Assembly (NCBI GenBank): GCA_965221195.1
Contig: OZ244864.1
Coordinates: 1,364,001-1,428,000 of the forward strand
DNA length: 64,000 bases
Source: Poriferisodalis sp965221195
Lineage (GTDB): Bacteria > Actinomycetota > Acidimicrobiia > Acidimicrobiales > Poriferisodalaceae
Reading direction: 5' to 3'
The translations under genes were made by a program, and so were the position numbers. Under the pieces are notes generated by a model. It worked only from the letters and a program-made list of their open reading frames with translations. It ran no database searches and had not been told where the DNA came from. Positions 1 through 7,692 of this stretch are shown piece after piece; the stretch's first letter is position 1, and every line of letters starts with the position of its first letter.

Positions 1-2
1 AC

Positions 3-524
3 TGGTTCGCATTTGCTGAGGACGATCGAGATACTAAAGTAATAGTGGATGAGCAAACGTTCTACTTTATAGATCGCGCTAGTCGCTGGGTTCAGTTACT
101 TGCTGCGGGTTTTAGGGAACAGTTTCTTGATGACGCAATAGACATAGGCACAATTCTCCATGAATCCGAACTTAGTGAGATTCAGACTTCGTTATTGCTT
201 GACATCAGAGAAGCTGAGCAGAACATCCAGTTTGGTTCACTACTACTTCGTGAAGCACTCATACTGAATGGTGTCTCTTGGCCCAACGCCGAAGCTATTA
301 CCCGTTCTGTGTTGTATGATGACTTCAAGATTGTGGAAGATTCGCAGGGGCGTCGGTGTTCGTTCTTGAGGGTGGCATTCGACAACAGTGCATCATTTCC
401 TGCGCGATGGCTATCGCCACTTGATGCAATGTCAAAGTGGGCGGTATCTTCCGGCATACGGATGGATTTTGAAGGCGATAACGAAGTACAGATGTCTGAA
501 TGCCTTGTTCTTCACAGCACGTAG
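3..524 (+). CDS. Hypothetical protein, 5' end outside the window
   Basis: The reading frame is open from the first bases of the window to a TAG at 522-524, so this is probably the C-terminal part of a longer protein. A GTG at 45 could also start a 159-residue protein, but no good ribosome binding site precedes it and the frame upstream stays open. The visible part is acidic, has no obvious signal peptide or membrane segment, and contains helical stretches rich in Leu, Glu and Ile. I do not recognise the family. Base composition is less GC-rich than the core genes further right, which fits the accessory character of the left end. Confidence 0.55.
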   Translation, partial: WFAFAEDDRDTKVIVDEQTFYFIDRASRWVQLLAAGFREQFLDDAIDIGTILHESELSEIQTSLLLDIREAEQNIQFGSLLLREALILNGVSWPNAEAITRSVLYDDFKIVEDSQGRRCSFLRVAFDNSASFPARWLSPLDAMSKWAVSSGIRMDFEGDNEVQMSECLVLHST

Positions 525-604
525 ACGAAATCACGAGTGGCTTGGCAAGCTTTATTGGTGGGCAGACTGGACTGGTGGTTACGGTTGAGTTGAGTGTGCT
601 CGCC

Positions 605-679
605 TGTGGCGGACAGTTCTGCGTTCATCATGACGCATGCAACCCACTCGTTGCCGTCGGCGAAGGGATGCACTTCGGT
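605..679 (-). pseudogene. Decayed internal fragment of a fic gene
   Basis: This stretch is nearly identical to the part of the intact fic gene around 4114-4188 that encodes the catalytic Fic motif. Read on the minus strand it gives EVHPFADGN followed by EWVACVMMN, where the intact gene has GRVARVMMN. The invariant Gly-Arg of the HxFx(D/E)GNGR motif is therefore lost. There is no surrounding Fic reading frame. It is a stray piece about 3.4 kb from its intact relative. Confidence 0.65.
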
Positions 680-708
680 TTGATTGACAGCGTGTTGAGG
701 GTGGGCGA

Positions 709-1065
709 ACTCCGCCGTTGGCTGATGATGAGATGTTGACTGAGATTCGGGTGCCGAAGGCGCCGGGTGTTGGTTGGAACTATCAGAAGTTCAATCGGCG
801 TGCTCAGGATTGGGCGATTGTTGGTGTTGCTGCGGTGACGGTGAGCGGTGGTACCAATGTTGCGTTGGTGAACATGGGTTCAACTCCGTTGCGTGCTAGC
901 GCGGTTGAGGCGGCGTTGGCAAGCGGCGCGTCGGCAACCGAAGCAGCCGAACAAGCCACCGACGGCACTGACGCCCCAACAGACCTGAATGCCACACCGG
1001 ACTACCGCAACCACCTAGCCCGAGTACTCACCCGCCGAGCCCTAGCAAGTACGGGGATTACATAG
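709..1065 (+). pseudogene. coxM: Truncated CoxM (molybdo-hydroxylase FAD subunit), C-terminal third only
   Basis: The frame encodes about 118 residues that resemble the C-terminal domain of CoxM/xanthine dehydrogenase FAD-binding subunits: LTEIRVPKAPGVGWNYQKF, then RAQDWAIVGVAAV and VALVNMGSTPLRA. Full CoxM proteins are about 290 residues. The N-terminal FAD-binding part is missing and an in-frame stop lies at 685-687. A TTG at 718 is the only formal start. The next 100 bases carry no CoxS or CoxL. I read it as a relic of a CO-dehydrogenase-type operon. Maturation genes of the same family are present at 20.6-26.7 kb. Confidence 0.75.
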
Positions 1066-1163
1066 CCGACCAAGCACGCCACGCTAATTTATGTCACACG
1101 CCCCTGCCAGCATGGACACATGGCAGAACCCCAAAAGGCACCCCCGTTACCGAGCGGCCTTGT

Positions 1164-1616
1164 TCAGCCGATGATGCCGAGGGCGTTGAGCCAGGTGGGT
1201 GCTCCTACGGCGATTCCGACGGAGATGATTGTGCCGGTCAGCCAGTAGTGGCGCTGTCGAGTTGCGCTCTGGTCTTCGGCGCGTTGTGCTGCTAGCGCGG
1301 CTTGGTCTTCGGCGCGTTGTGCTGCTAGCGCGGCTTGGTCTTCGGCGCGTTGTGCTGCTAGCGCGCGTCGGTCTTCAGCGCGTTGCGCGGCGATTTCTGA
1401 GCGTAGGTCAGCGAAGCCGGCGTGCATTTCTTCTTTGGTGGCGAATTTGGCGGCCAACTTGGTGGTGAGTTGTGCGAGTTCAGCGGAGAGGTGGTCTTTG
1501 GTGACTAGGTCTGATAGCGGCGCGGGTGCGAGGCAGGCCATTAGGTACTCGGCGAGTGGTTCGTCGGTTTGCTCACGCAGCCAAGCATAGAGACGTGTGC
1601 GTTGCTGTTCAGACAT
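1164..1616 (-). CDS. Membrane-anchored hendecad coiled-coil protein, copy A (4 repeats)
   Basis: The 150-residue protein has an N-terminal helical part (about residues 1-75), then four copies of an 11-residue repeat of the type AAQRAEDQAAL, then a C-terminal hydrophobic segment WLTGTIISVGIAVGAPTWL that probably spans the membrane. Eleven-residue (hendecad) spacing indicates a right-handed coiled coil. A strong ribosome binding site AGGAGG lies 5 bases before the ATG. Copies B and C differ mainly by one added 33-bp repeat each. Its 225-bp leader is shared with them. No family function is known to me. The neighbourhood suggests an accessory role, possibly defence or cell-envelope, but this is inference only. 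Confidence 0.8.
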   Translation of the reverse strand: MSEQQRTRLYAWLREQTDEPLAEYLMACLAPAPLSDLVTKDHLSAELAQLTTKLAAKFATKEEMHAGFADLRSEIAAQRAEDRRALAAQRAEDQAALAAQRAEDQAALAAQRAEDQSATRQRHYWLTGTIISVGIAVGAPTWLNALGIIG

Positions 1617-1841
1617 GGTGTCCTCCTGATCGGGTCAACAGCCGCGCATCATAGAGACAGCACTTCAGTACTTTCCATATATTTTGGGTCCCTTCATGTT
1701 GTTGTTGGGTGATCGGGGTGGAAGTGTGAGGTTCTGCGGGTGCGGGTTGTAGTTGTGGCTCACGCAGCTCAGCAAGCTCAGCAGAGCAGTTGAAACTTGA
1801 TTGCGTCACAGATGGAACGTCTGGTGATTCATCGGCGGTTC

Positions 1842-1951
1842 CTAGGGCAGTCGCAGTTTGATTCCACCGATCGCTGTGTCGTCGGGTTCGTTGAGTGCGT
1901 TGGTGGCAACCATTTGGCCTTCAACTGCGGCTCTGTCTTCCCACGGCATCG
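1842..1951 (-). pseudogene. Duplicated 3' end of fic, copy A
   Basis: These 110 bases match the last 36 codons of the intact fic gene (3868-3977), including the stop codon, and then diverge abruptly after cacggcatcg. The fragment lies upstream of coiled-coil copy A in the same arrangement as the intact fic end lies upstream of copy C. It cannot make a Fic protein because the catalytic part is absent. Confidence 0.85.
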
Positions 1952-2134
1952 TTTCTGTGCGGTTACTGTCGAGATGCGCAACGGGCACAACACCCGCGTT
2001 CGGGAGTTGGTCATCACACGGGATCGCTTGTTCGCGTGACTCGCTACGGGATTGCAGAGTGGTACGGGCACGACCTGCTGGACCTGACCCCGACCGAGCG
2101 GCAAGACCTCGTTGACGCCGCTGTGAACCACCGC
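1952..2134 (+). pseudogene. Joint of two gene ends with GTGA overlap, possibly a restriction-modification relic (copy A)
   Basis: On the plus strand one frame ends RVRELVITRDRLFA and stops at 2037-2039. A second frame starts with GTG at 2036 inside that stop (GTGA overlap) and reads VTRYGIAEWYGHDLLDLTP and on to the end of the unit. The overlap is typical of a real operon, so this looks like the tail of one gene and the head of the next. The second start loosely reminds me of N-termini of NotI-like restriction enzymes and the first could be a methyltransferase tail, but neither is secure. Both are cut off by the duplication joints. Confidence 0.4.
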
Positions 2135-2146
2135 GAGCGGCCTTGT

Positions 2147-2632
2147 TCAGCCGATGATGCCGAGGGCGTTGAGCCAGGTGGGTGCTCCTACGGCGATTCC
2201 GACGGAGATGATTGTGCCGGTCAGCCAGTAGTGGCGTTGCCGAGTTGCGCTCTGGTCTTCGGCGCGTTGTGCTGCTAGCGCGGCTTGGTCTTCGGCGCGT
2301 TGTGCTGCTAGCGCGGCTTGGTCTTCGGCGCGTTGTGCGGCGAACGCGCGTTGGTCTTCGGCGCGTTGTGCTGCTAGCGCGCGTCGGTCTTCAGCGCGTT
2401 GCGCGGCGATTTCTGAGCGTAGGTCAGCGAAGCCGGCGTGCATTTCTTCTTTGGTGGCGAATTTGGCGGCCAACTTGGTGGTGAGTTGTGCGAGTTCAGC
2501 GGAGAGGTGGTCTTTGGTGACTAGGTCTGATAGCGGCGCGGGTGCGAGGCAGGCCATTAGGTACTCGGCGAGTGGTTCGTCGGTTTGCTCACGCAGCCAA
2601 GCATAGAGACGTGTGCGTTGCTGTTCAGACAT
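2147..2632 (-). CDS. Membrane-anchored hendecad coiled-coil protein, copy B (5 repeats)
   Basis: This 161-residue paralogue is almost identical to copy A but has five 11-residue repeats. The extra one reads AAQRAEDQRAF. The N-terminal segment and the C-terminal membrane segment are unchanged. The same AGGAGG site precedes the ATG. The change in repeat number is exactly 33 bp, so the frame and the coiled-coil register are kept. Function is unknown. Confidence 0.8.
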   Translation of the reverse strand: MSEQQRTRLYAWLREQTDEPLAEYLMACLAPAPLSDLVTKDHLSAELAQLTTKLAAKFATKEEMHAGFADLRSEIAAQRAEDRRALAAQRAEDQRAFAAQRAEDQAALAAQRAEDQAALAAQRAEDQSATRQRHYWLTGTIISVGIAVGAPTWLNALGIIG

Positions 2633-2857
2633 GGTGTCCTCCTGATCGGGTCAACAGCCGCACATCATAGAGACAGCACTTCAGTACTTTCCATATATTT
2701 TGGGTCCCTTCATGTTGTTGTTGGGTGATCGGGGTGGAAGTGTGAGGTTCTGCGGGTGCGGGTTGTAGTTGTGGCTCACGCAGCTCAGCAAGCTCAGCAG
2801 AGCAGTCGAAACTTGATTGCGTCACAGATGGAACGTCTGGTGATTCATCGGCGGTTC

Positions 2858-2967
2858 CTAGGGCAGTCGCAGTTTGATTCCACCGATCGCTGTGTCGTCG
2901 GGTTCGTTGAGTGCGTTGGTGGCAACCATTTGGCCTTCAACTGCGGCTCTGTCTTCCCACGGCATCG
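2858..2967 (-). pseudogene. Duplicated 3' end of fic, copy B
   Basis: Second truncated copy of the fic 3' end, with the same length and the same break point as copy A. It lies upstream of coiled-coil copy B and ends at the joint to the plus-strand relic at 2968. Confidence 0.85.
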
Positions 2968-3111
2968 TTTCTGTGCGGTTACTGTCGAGATGCGCAACGG
3001 GCACAACACCCGCGTTCGGGAGTTGGTCATCACACGGGATCGCTTGTTCGCGTGACTCGCTACGGGACTGCAGAGTGGTACGGGCACGACCTGCTGGACC
3101 TGACCCCGACC
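2968..3111 (+). pseudogene. Joint of two gene ends, copy B, 39 bases shorter than copy A
   Basis: Same sequence as 1952-2095, with the tail of one gene and the GTGA-overlapping head of another. The 39 bases that follow in copy A (2096-2134, coding QDLVDAAVNHRE) are absent. The loss lies between two gagcgg motifs, which fits a slip or recombination between them. Confidence 0.4.
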
Positions 3112-3123
3112 GAGCGGCCTTGT

Positions 3124-3642
3124 TCAGCCGATGATGCCGAGGGCGTTGAGCCAGGTGGGTGCTCCTACGGCGATTCCGACGGAGATGATTGTGCCGGTCA
3201 GCCAGTAGTGGCGTTGCCGAGTTGCGCTCTGGTCTTCGGCGCGTTGTGCTGCTAGCGCGGCTTGGTCTTCGGCGCGTTGTGCTGCTAGCGCGGCTTGGTC
3301 TTCGGCGCGTTGTGCGGCGAACGCGGCTTGGTCTTCGGCGCGTTGTGCGGCGAACGCGCGTTGGTCTTCGGCGCGTTGTGCGGCGAACGCGCGTCGGTCT
3401 TCGGCGCGTTGTGCGGCGATTTCTGAGCGTAGGTCAGCGAAGCCGGCGTGCATTTCTTCTTTGGTGGCGAATTTGGCGACCAATTTGGTGGTGAGTTGTG
3501 CGAGTTCAGCGGAGAGGTGGTCTTTGGTGACTAGGTCTGATAGCGGCGCGGGTGCGAGGCAGGCCATTAGGTACTCGGCGAGTGGTTCGTCGGTTTGCTC
3601 ACGCAGCCAAGCATAGAGACGTGTGCGTTGCTGTTCAGACAT
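3124..3642 (-). CDS. Membrane-anchored hendecad coiled-coil protein, copy C (6 repeats)
   Basis: This 172-residue paralogue has six 11-residue repeats, including a variant AAQRAEDQAAF. It differs from A and B by a few residues (for example KLVAKF instead of KLAAKF). The C-terminal membrane segment and the AGGAGG start site are conserved. It lies 225 bp downstream of the end of the intact fic gene in the same direction. It may therefore be the ancestral copy, but this is inference. Function is unknown. Confidence 0.8.
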   Translation of the reverse strand: MSEQQRTRLYAWLREQTDEPLAEYLMACLAPAPLSDLVTKDHLSAELAQLTTKLVAKFATKEEMHAGFADLRSEIAAQRAEDRRAFAAQRAEDQRAFAAQRAEDQAAFAAQRAEDQAALAAQRAEDQAALAAQRAEDQSATRQRHYWLTGTIISVGIAVGAPTWLNALGIIG

Positions 3643-3867
3643 GGTGTCCTCCTGATCGGGTCAACAGCCGCGCATCATAGAGACAGCACTTCAGTACTTT
3701 CCATATATTTTGGGTCCATTCATGTTGTTGTTGGGTGATCGGGGTGGAAGTGTGAGGTTTTGCGGGTGCGGGTTGTGGTTGTGGCTCACGCAGCTCAGCA
3801 AGCTCAGCAGAGCAGTTGAAACTTGATTGCGTCACAGATGGAACGTCTGGTGATTCATCGGCGGTTC

Positions 3868-5391
3868 CTAGGGCAGTCGTAGTTTGATTCCACCGATCGC
3901 TGTGTCGTCGGGTTCGTTGAGTGCGTTGGTGGCAACCATTTGGCCTTCAACTGCGGCTCTGTCTTCCCACGGCATCGCTGCTGTCCAGCGCCATGCGAAG
4001 CTCATCACCCGCACAATCGACGACAGATCTTGTGCCTGTGATGTTGATGTTCGTTTGATTCCGCCGAGATACTCGCTGCGGAACACTGTGGGGATCACAA
4101 TCCGCGCCTCGTCTGTGGCGGACAGTTCTGCGTTCATCATGACGCGTGCAACCCGCCCGTTGCCGTCGGCGAAGGGATGCACTTCGGTCACCAGCATCAT
4201 CATGAACAACGCCCGACGAAATCCTGCTGGCACCGAAGATGTGAGTTCGAGGCCCTTGAGCAACGTGCCTTCAACCAAGTGCGGTGCCACGAAGTGGTAT
4301 GCGCCCACTCGGTTGTTCGTCTGCTTCCACTCTCCTGGACCCAACTCGGGCCTGCCTTGGAGGATTGAGGCATGCCGGTCTCGCAGGAACGTCAGCATTT
4401 CGCGCGGGTCATCGGACACGGCCCGGCGACCGACCGTGTCGGCGACGCACCGGTATGTGCCCAAAATGTCGTGACCATCGGCGGGGCGAGATGCCGGTGG
4501 CTGCTGAGTCTCAATGATCCGGCGCGCCTCATCGACCAAGAAAACCGTGCCCTCGATGTAGTTCGAGAAATAACTCTCGAAAAACGGCAATTCGAGGTTG
4601 TACGGGCCCGCCGGGATGTGCTGAGGCATGTCGGGATCTTCGTGGGAGGCGAGGCCGACGGCCATCTGGTTGAACATCTCCACCCGCCGCTCATCCCACG
4701 CTTGATGGTTGGCCAGCGCAGCTAGGAGCTTCCCGCCGTCGGGCGCTTGCGGTGCCCGACCTTGGAGACGTTCGAAAATGGCATGTATCTCCCGCGCGCG
4801 ATCTGCGGCATCTATCTGGTTGGCTAAGGCGATTGCTTCATCGCGTAGCCGCATGACGCGCACTTGGTCCATAAAAGAGGCCTTGCGGGCGACCCAGTCC
4901 TCCAACTCTGCAAGCGACAGCGTCCGCGATGCCTGCTGGTTGCGTCCGCGTGTTGAGACCAGATTGTCGACGAGCACTCGGGCGGGTCGGGAGATACGCA
5001 GTCCATGCGGCCACGGCAGGTCATCGGCGATGTCGAAGCTGGACTGGTGAGGCCGAACCTGGACCTCAACGCCCGGCAGCCTCAGCGAGGTACTCCGCTG
5101 GTTGGTGGCGACATGGAGCACACCATTAGTGACCTTGCCGTCTGCGGCTGCTGACCGGTCGACGATCACCGCGTCAGGAATCATCCGACCCAAGATGCGC
5201 CACAGATTGCTGGCGACGACCTCCGCAGGATCGCTCGTGGTGTCTGCTGTGTACAGTCGGGGCGCGAGTCTGCGAAGCTGCCCTTCGGCCACTGCTCGAC
5301 GCAGCGTGGCCGCAGACGGCACACCATCGTCGTCGTCGAAAAAGACAGTTCGCGCGCCGCGCGGCCAAGACAGCGAAAGCGGCGGGCTCAC
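3868..5391 (-). CDS. Fic domain protein with N-terminal AbiEi-like winged-helix domain
   Basis: The 507-residue protein begins with a region (about 25-130) resembling AbiEi-type antitoxin winged helices, with TLRRAVAEGQLRRLAPRLY. It continues with a helical middle part and a Fic domain. The catalytic motif HPFADGNGRVAR is complete at residues 405-416. Upstream of it, SNYIEG (276-281) matches the inhibitory motif (S/T)xxxE(G/N) of class II Fic proteins, so the enzyme is probably self-inhibited. Fic enzymes mostly transfer AMP to target proteins. The winged helix could bind the tandem repeats in its own leader at 5421-5509. Truncated fragments of this gene lie at 605-679, 1842-1951 and 2858-2967. 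Confidence 0.85.
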   Translation of the reverse strand: MSPPLSLSWPRGARTVFFDDDDGVPSAATLRRAVAEGQLRRLAPRLYTADTTSDPAEVVASNLWRILGRMIPDAVIVDRSAAADGKVTNGVLHVATNQRSTSLRLPGVEVQVRPHQSSFDIADDLPWPHGLRISRPARVLVDNLVSTRGRNQQASRTLSLAELEDWVARKASFMDQVRVMRLRDEAIALANQIDAADRAREIHAIFERLQGRAPQAPDGGKLLAALANHQAWDERRVEMFNQMAVGLASHEDPDMPQHIPAGPYNLELPFFESYFSNYIEGTVFLVDEARRIIETQQPPASRPADGHDILGTYRCVADTVGRRAVSDDPREMLTFLRDRHASILQGRPELGPGEWKQTNNRVGAYHFVAPHLVEGTLLKGLELTSSVPAGFRRALFMMMLVTEVHPFADGNGRVARVMMNAELSATDEARIVIPTVFRSEYLGGIKRTSTSQAQDLSSIVRVMSFAWRWTAAMPWEDRAAVEGQMVATNALNEPDDTAIGGIKLRLP

Positions 5392-5420
5392 ATCGCAAAC
5401 GGTATCACCTAGTTGGCTTT

Positions 5421-5509
5421 ACTAGATAGTTTTTGCTCGTTTTGGGCCTTACTGGATAGTTTTTGCTCGTTTTGGGCCTTATCTGCAATTTTTTTCTCGT
5501 ATAAGCCGG
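5421..5509. promoter_or_regulatory. Iteron-like tandem repeats in the fic leader
   Basis: Two 30-bp tandem copies at 5421-5450 and 5451-5480 differ at one base and share gatagtttttgctcgttttg. A degraded third copy lies at 5481-5509. The region is T-rich against a GC-rich background and lies 30 to 118 bases before the fic start codon. Placement and form fit an operator for the fic product, whose N-terminus looks DNA-binding. This role is inferred. Confidence 0.5.
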
Positions 5510-5571
5510 ATGTGACGAACAAAATCACCCGAACGAAATCACATAAACACAACCACCCAGCGTGTTGCGGC

Positions 5572-6318
5572 TCAGTCGAGCAGTCCAACAGATTGGCCGC
5601 CGTCAATGAGCAGGCCGGTGCCGGTGATGAACTTGGCTTGCTCGCTGCACAGAAACGCCACGGCTGCGCCGAAGTCGTCGGCGTCGCCGCAAATGCCCAT
5701 CGGATTGCTCTGCCCCGCATCTGCGGGGTTGTTGCTGATTTGGGCGATGCGGTCGGTCCAGTGGGTGCCGGGCTGAGCTGAGTTCACGGTTACACCGTGG
5801 GGAGCCACCTCACGCGCGGTGATCTTGAGAAAGCTCGTCAAGCCCGCGCGGGCAACCGAGCTCGCAATCAGGAACGGGATCGGCTGCTTGACGCCCACGC
5901 TGGTTATGGCGCACACCCGACCCCACCCTCGCTCGCGCATAGGCGGAATAGCGACCCGGCACATCTCGATCATGGCCTTGCAGTTCATGTCGAACGCAGC
6001 TTGGTAGGCAGCTATCTCGGTGCTCTCGAACGTGCCCGGCGGAGGACCACCGGCATTGGTCACCAGAATGTCCACAGAACCCAAGCCCTCGGCGGCTTGG
6101 GAGACGAAGCGGGCACCCTCGGTAGGGTTGCTCAGGTCGGCAATGACGGTCATCACTTCGCCCTCAATCTCTGCTTTCGCCGCAGCGAGTCGGTCTGCAT
6201 CGCGGCCGCAGATAGCCACCCGCACACCGTTGGCAGCCAGCGCCTTCGCCGAGCCGAGCCCCAGCCCGGCTGATCCTGCGGCCACCGCTGCGGTGCGTCC
6301 TGCAATTCCTAAGTTCAT
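5572..6318 (-). CDS. SDR-family oxidoreductase lacking the usual catalytic Tyr/Lys
   Basis: The 248-residue protein has a Rossmann fold with the nucleotide-binding motif GSAGLGLG near the start and NAGG in the middle. The active-site Ser is present in ITSVGV, but where YxxxK is expected the sequence reads PFLIASSVARAG, with no Tyr or Lys. A group of FabG-like SDRs with this pattern is known, and their activity is unclear. Start choice: the ATG at 6316-6318 has AGGAGG 7 bases upstream; the frame could extend further upstream but without such a site. It is transcribed toward fic with 180 bases between. Confidence 0.8.
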   Translation of the reverse strand: MNLGIAGRTAAVAAGSAGLGLGSAKALAANGVRVAICGRDADRLAAAKAEIEGEVMTVIADLSNPTEGARFVSQAAEGLGSVDILVTNAGGPPPGTFESTEIAAYQAAFDMNCKAMIEMCRVAIPPMRERGWGRVCAITSVGVKQPIPFLIASSVARAGLTSFLKITAREVAPHGVTVNSAQPGTHWTDRIAQISNNPADAGQSNPMGICGDADDFGAAVAFLCSEQAKFITGTGLLIDGGQSVGLLD

Positions 6319-6436
6319 CAACCGTCCTCCTGCCTCGCGCTGAGTCGGACCGAACTGTCGCCCATTGACACAGCCATCGATACAGCCGCCATCACCCAGA
6401 ACCGTAGCCAACCAATAGCAACCACCGACAAGGGGC

Positions 6437-6496
6437 GCAGAGGCACGGCCAGCAGAGGCATGGCCAGCAGAGGCATGGCCAGCAGAGGCATGGTCA
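6437..6496. repeat. Four 15-bp tandem copies after the AAA ATPase gene
   Basis: Four units of gcagaggcatggcca, with one or two substitutions, lie between the stop of the AAA gene (6505) and the SDR start. It is one of many short tandem duplications at gene boundaries in this window. Confidence 0.85.
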
Positions 6497-6504
6497 GTTG
6501 CAGC

Positions 6505-7668
6505 TCAGCCGTCGGTCAGTTCCGCTATGGGCCGTAGCCCTTGGAGCCACCGCCGCATAGCCGGGTCACGGATATCGAGGAAGCCTCGCCTAGGTGCCGT
6601 GACCGCACCGGCGCGCAGCAACCGACGCCGGTAGGTGTTGATGTAGGACGGATTCTTTCCCATCGCAGCAGAGAGCGCTGCGATCTCGACAGGCCCGTCA
6701 TTGGCGGCAATATGGCGCAGGAGTTCCTGATCGGTGGGTGACAAGGCAGACCACAAGGGCCGCAGCAGTATGTCAGTTAGCGCTTGATCGGCCTCGTAGA
6801 TGCCCTCTTGCAAGTCTTCGGCGGCGAGGTGTTTCGCGCTGTGTGTGCATGATTCCCATCCGTGAAAGCCGACGAGTTGCACCATGAACGGATAGCCGCC
6901 TGAAGCGACAGTACCCATCGAGAGCGCATCATCGTTGATGGAGCCGCCAGCTTCGCGAATCGGCACCTGCATGGCTCTTTGGGTTGCGTCGCGGCTCAGC
7001 AGACCGATTTCGGCTCGCGCGCAACGGTGAAAGAACGTCATGCCCGGATCGGACAGCACGGTCTCGGTGACTTCGGGAAGCGCAGCTAGAACCAAAGCGA
7101 TGGGCCGCTGCTCGCGGCGCGTCACATGCTGGATCGCTGCGGCCAACTCGCGGGCCTCGTTCAATTCGGCGGCATGGAACTCGTCAAGCGTGATGAGCAA
7201 CCCTTGGGCGTTGGCCGATTGTTTGCCGTGGGATTGCCCGATGATCTCGGCGATGCTGGTGAGCACCCGTCGAAGGCTGACTTCGTGGTACGGCAACTGG
7301 CCGGTGGGCCGGTCTGTGTCCCAAGACAGCCCGAACCCGAGTGCCTGAGCCGAACGCAGCCGAGTCTTCGGATTTTGCTGCAAGCCTTCCACCAGCGCGC
7401 CCAACTCATGTCGCAGCTGAGCGGAAAGTTCTGGCGCGGAGGCGGTGGCGCTCAGAGTCAGCCACCCGTTATTGCGCGCTGCGGCTTCAACCGCGCCGAG
7501 AAGGGCCGTCTTGCCAGTGCCTCGCCGACCTGTCAGCAACAACGTGTAATCGGGATGACGGGGACCATGATGCAGCGCTGCGAGCACACGATCTATGACA
7601 TCGTCGCGCTCAACCATGAGCGGCGGCGCTGACCCAAAGGTTGGTGTAAACGGGTTCTGCTTCGCCAC
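6505..7668 (-). CDS. AAA-type ATPase with C-terminal winged-helix-like region (paralogue of 33522-34757)
   Basis: The 387-residue protein has a Walker A motif GRRGTGKTA near residue 48 and a Walker B motif LLITLDEFH near 157. A helical region follows, then a C-terminal wHTH-like part containing AALSAAMGKNPSYINTYRR. This layout resembles Orc1/Cdc6-like and STAND-related ATPases of the AAA_16 type. The start is the GTG at 7666-7668, which has AGGAGG 5 bases upstream; an ATG 42 bases further out lacks one. A second protein of the same layout lies at 33522-34757. The target is unknown, and accessory-region ATPases of this kind are often linked to defence or regulation. Confidence 0.8.
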   Translation of the reverse strand: MAKQNPFTPTFGSAPPLMVERDDVIDRVLAALHHGPRHPDYTLLLTGRRGTGKTALLGAVEAAARNNGWLTLSATASAPELSAQLRHELGALVEGLQQNPKTRLRSAQALGFGLSWDTDRPTGQLPYHEVSLRRVLTSIAEIIGQSHGKQSANAQGLLITLDEFHAAELNEARELAAAIQHVTRREQRPIALVLAALPEVTETVLSDPGMTFFHRCARAEIGLLSRDATQRAMQVPIREAGGSINDDALSMGTVASGGYPFMVQLVGFHGWESCTHSAKHLAAEDLQEGIYEADQALTDILLRPLWSALSPTDQELLRHIAANDGPVEIAALSAAMGKNPSYINTYRRRLLRAGAVTAPRRGFLDIRDPAMRRWLQGLRPIAELTDG

Positions 7669-7692
7669 TGCGTCCTCCTGAAACCTTCGTCT

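Larger units (their letters stand above)
1152..3977. repeat. Tandem segmental triplication of a roughly 1-kb unit
   Basis: Three units follow each other in the same orientation: 1152-2134, 2135-3111 and 3112-3977, the last merging into the intact fic gene. Each starts at the sequence gagcggccttgttcagccg and contains a coiled-coil gene, its conserved 225-bp leader and the fic 3' end. Units 1 and 2 continue from the fic 3' end into a different sequence at 1952 and 2968, whereas unit 3 continues into real fic. Unit 1 has 39 extra bases before the next gagcgg. The short shared gagcgg at the joints suggests microhomology-mediated duplication. Units are nearly identical, so the event is recent or maintained by conversion. 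Confidence 0.9.

Noticed and set aside
1263..1410. Regular 33-bp repeats that could be taken for a CRISPR array (also 8200-8460)
   Set aside because: There are no spacers; the repeats are contiguous, encode hendecad repeats in frame, and no cas genes are nearby.
1609..1809. Small minus-strand frame present in all three duplicated leaders (also 2625-2825 and 3635-3835)
   Set aside because: Differences between the copies change amino acids freely (Leu/Pro, Glu/Lys, Gly/Trp), and the frame overlaps the ribosome binding site and start of the coiled-coil genes. It looks like an untranslated leader.
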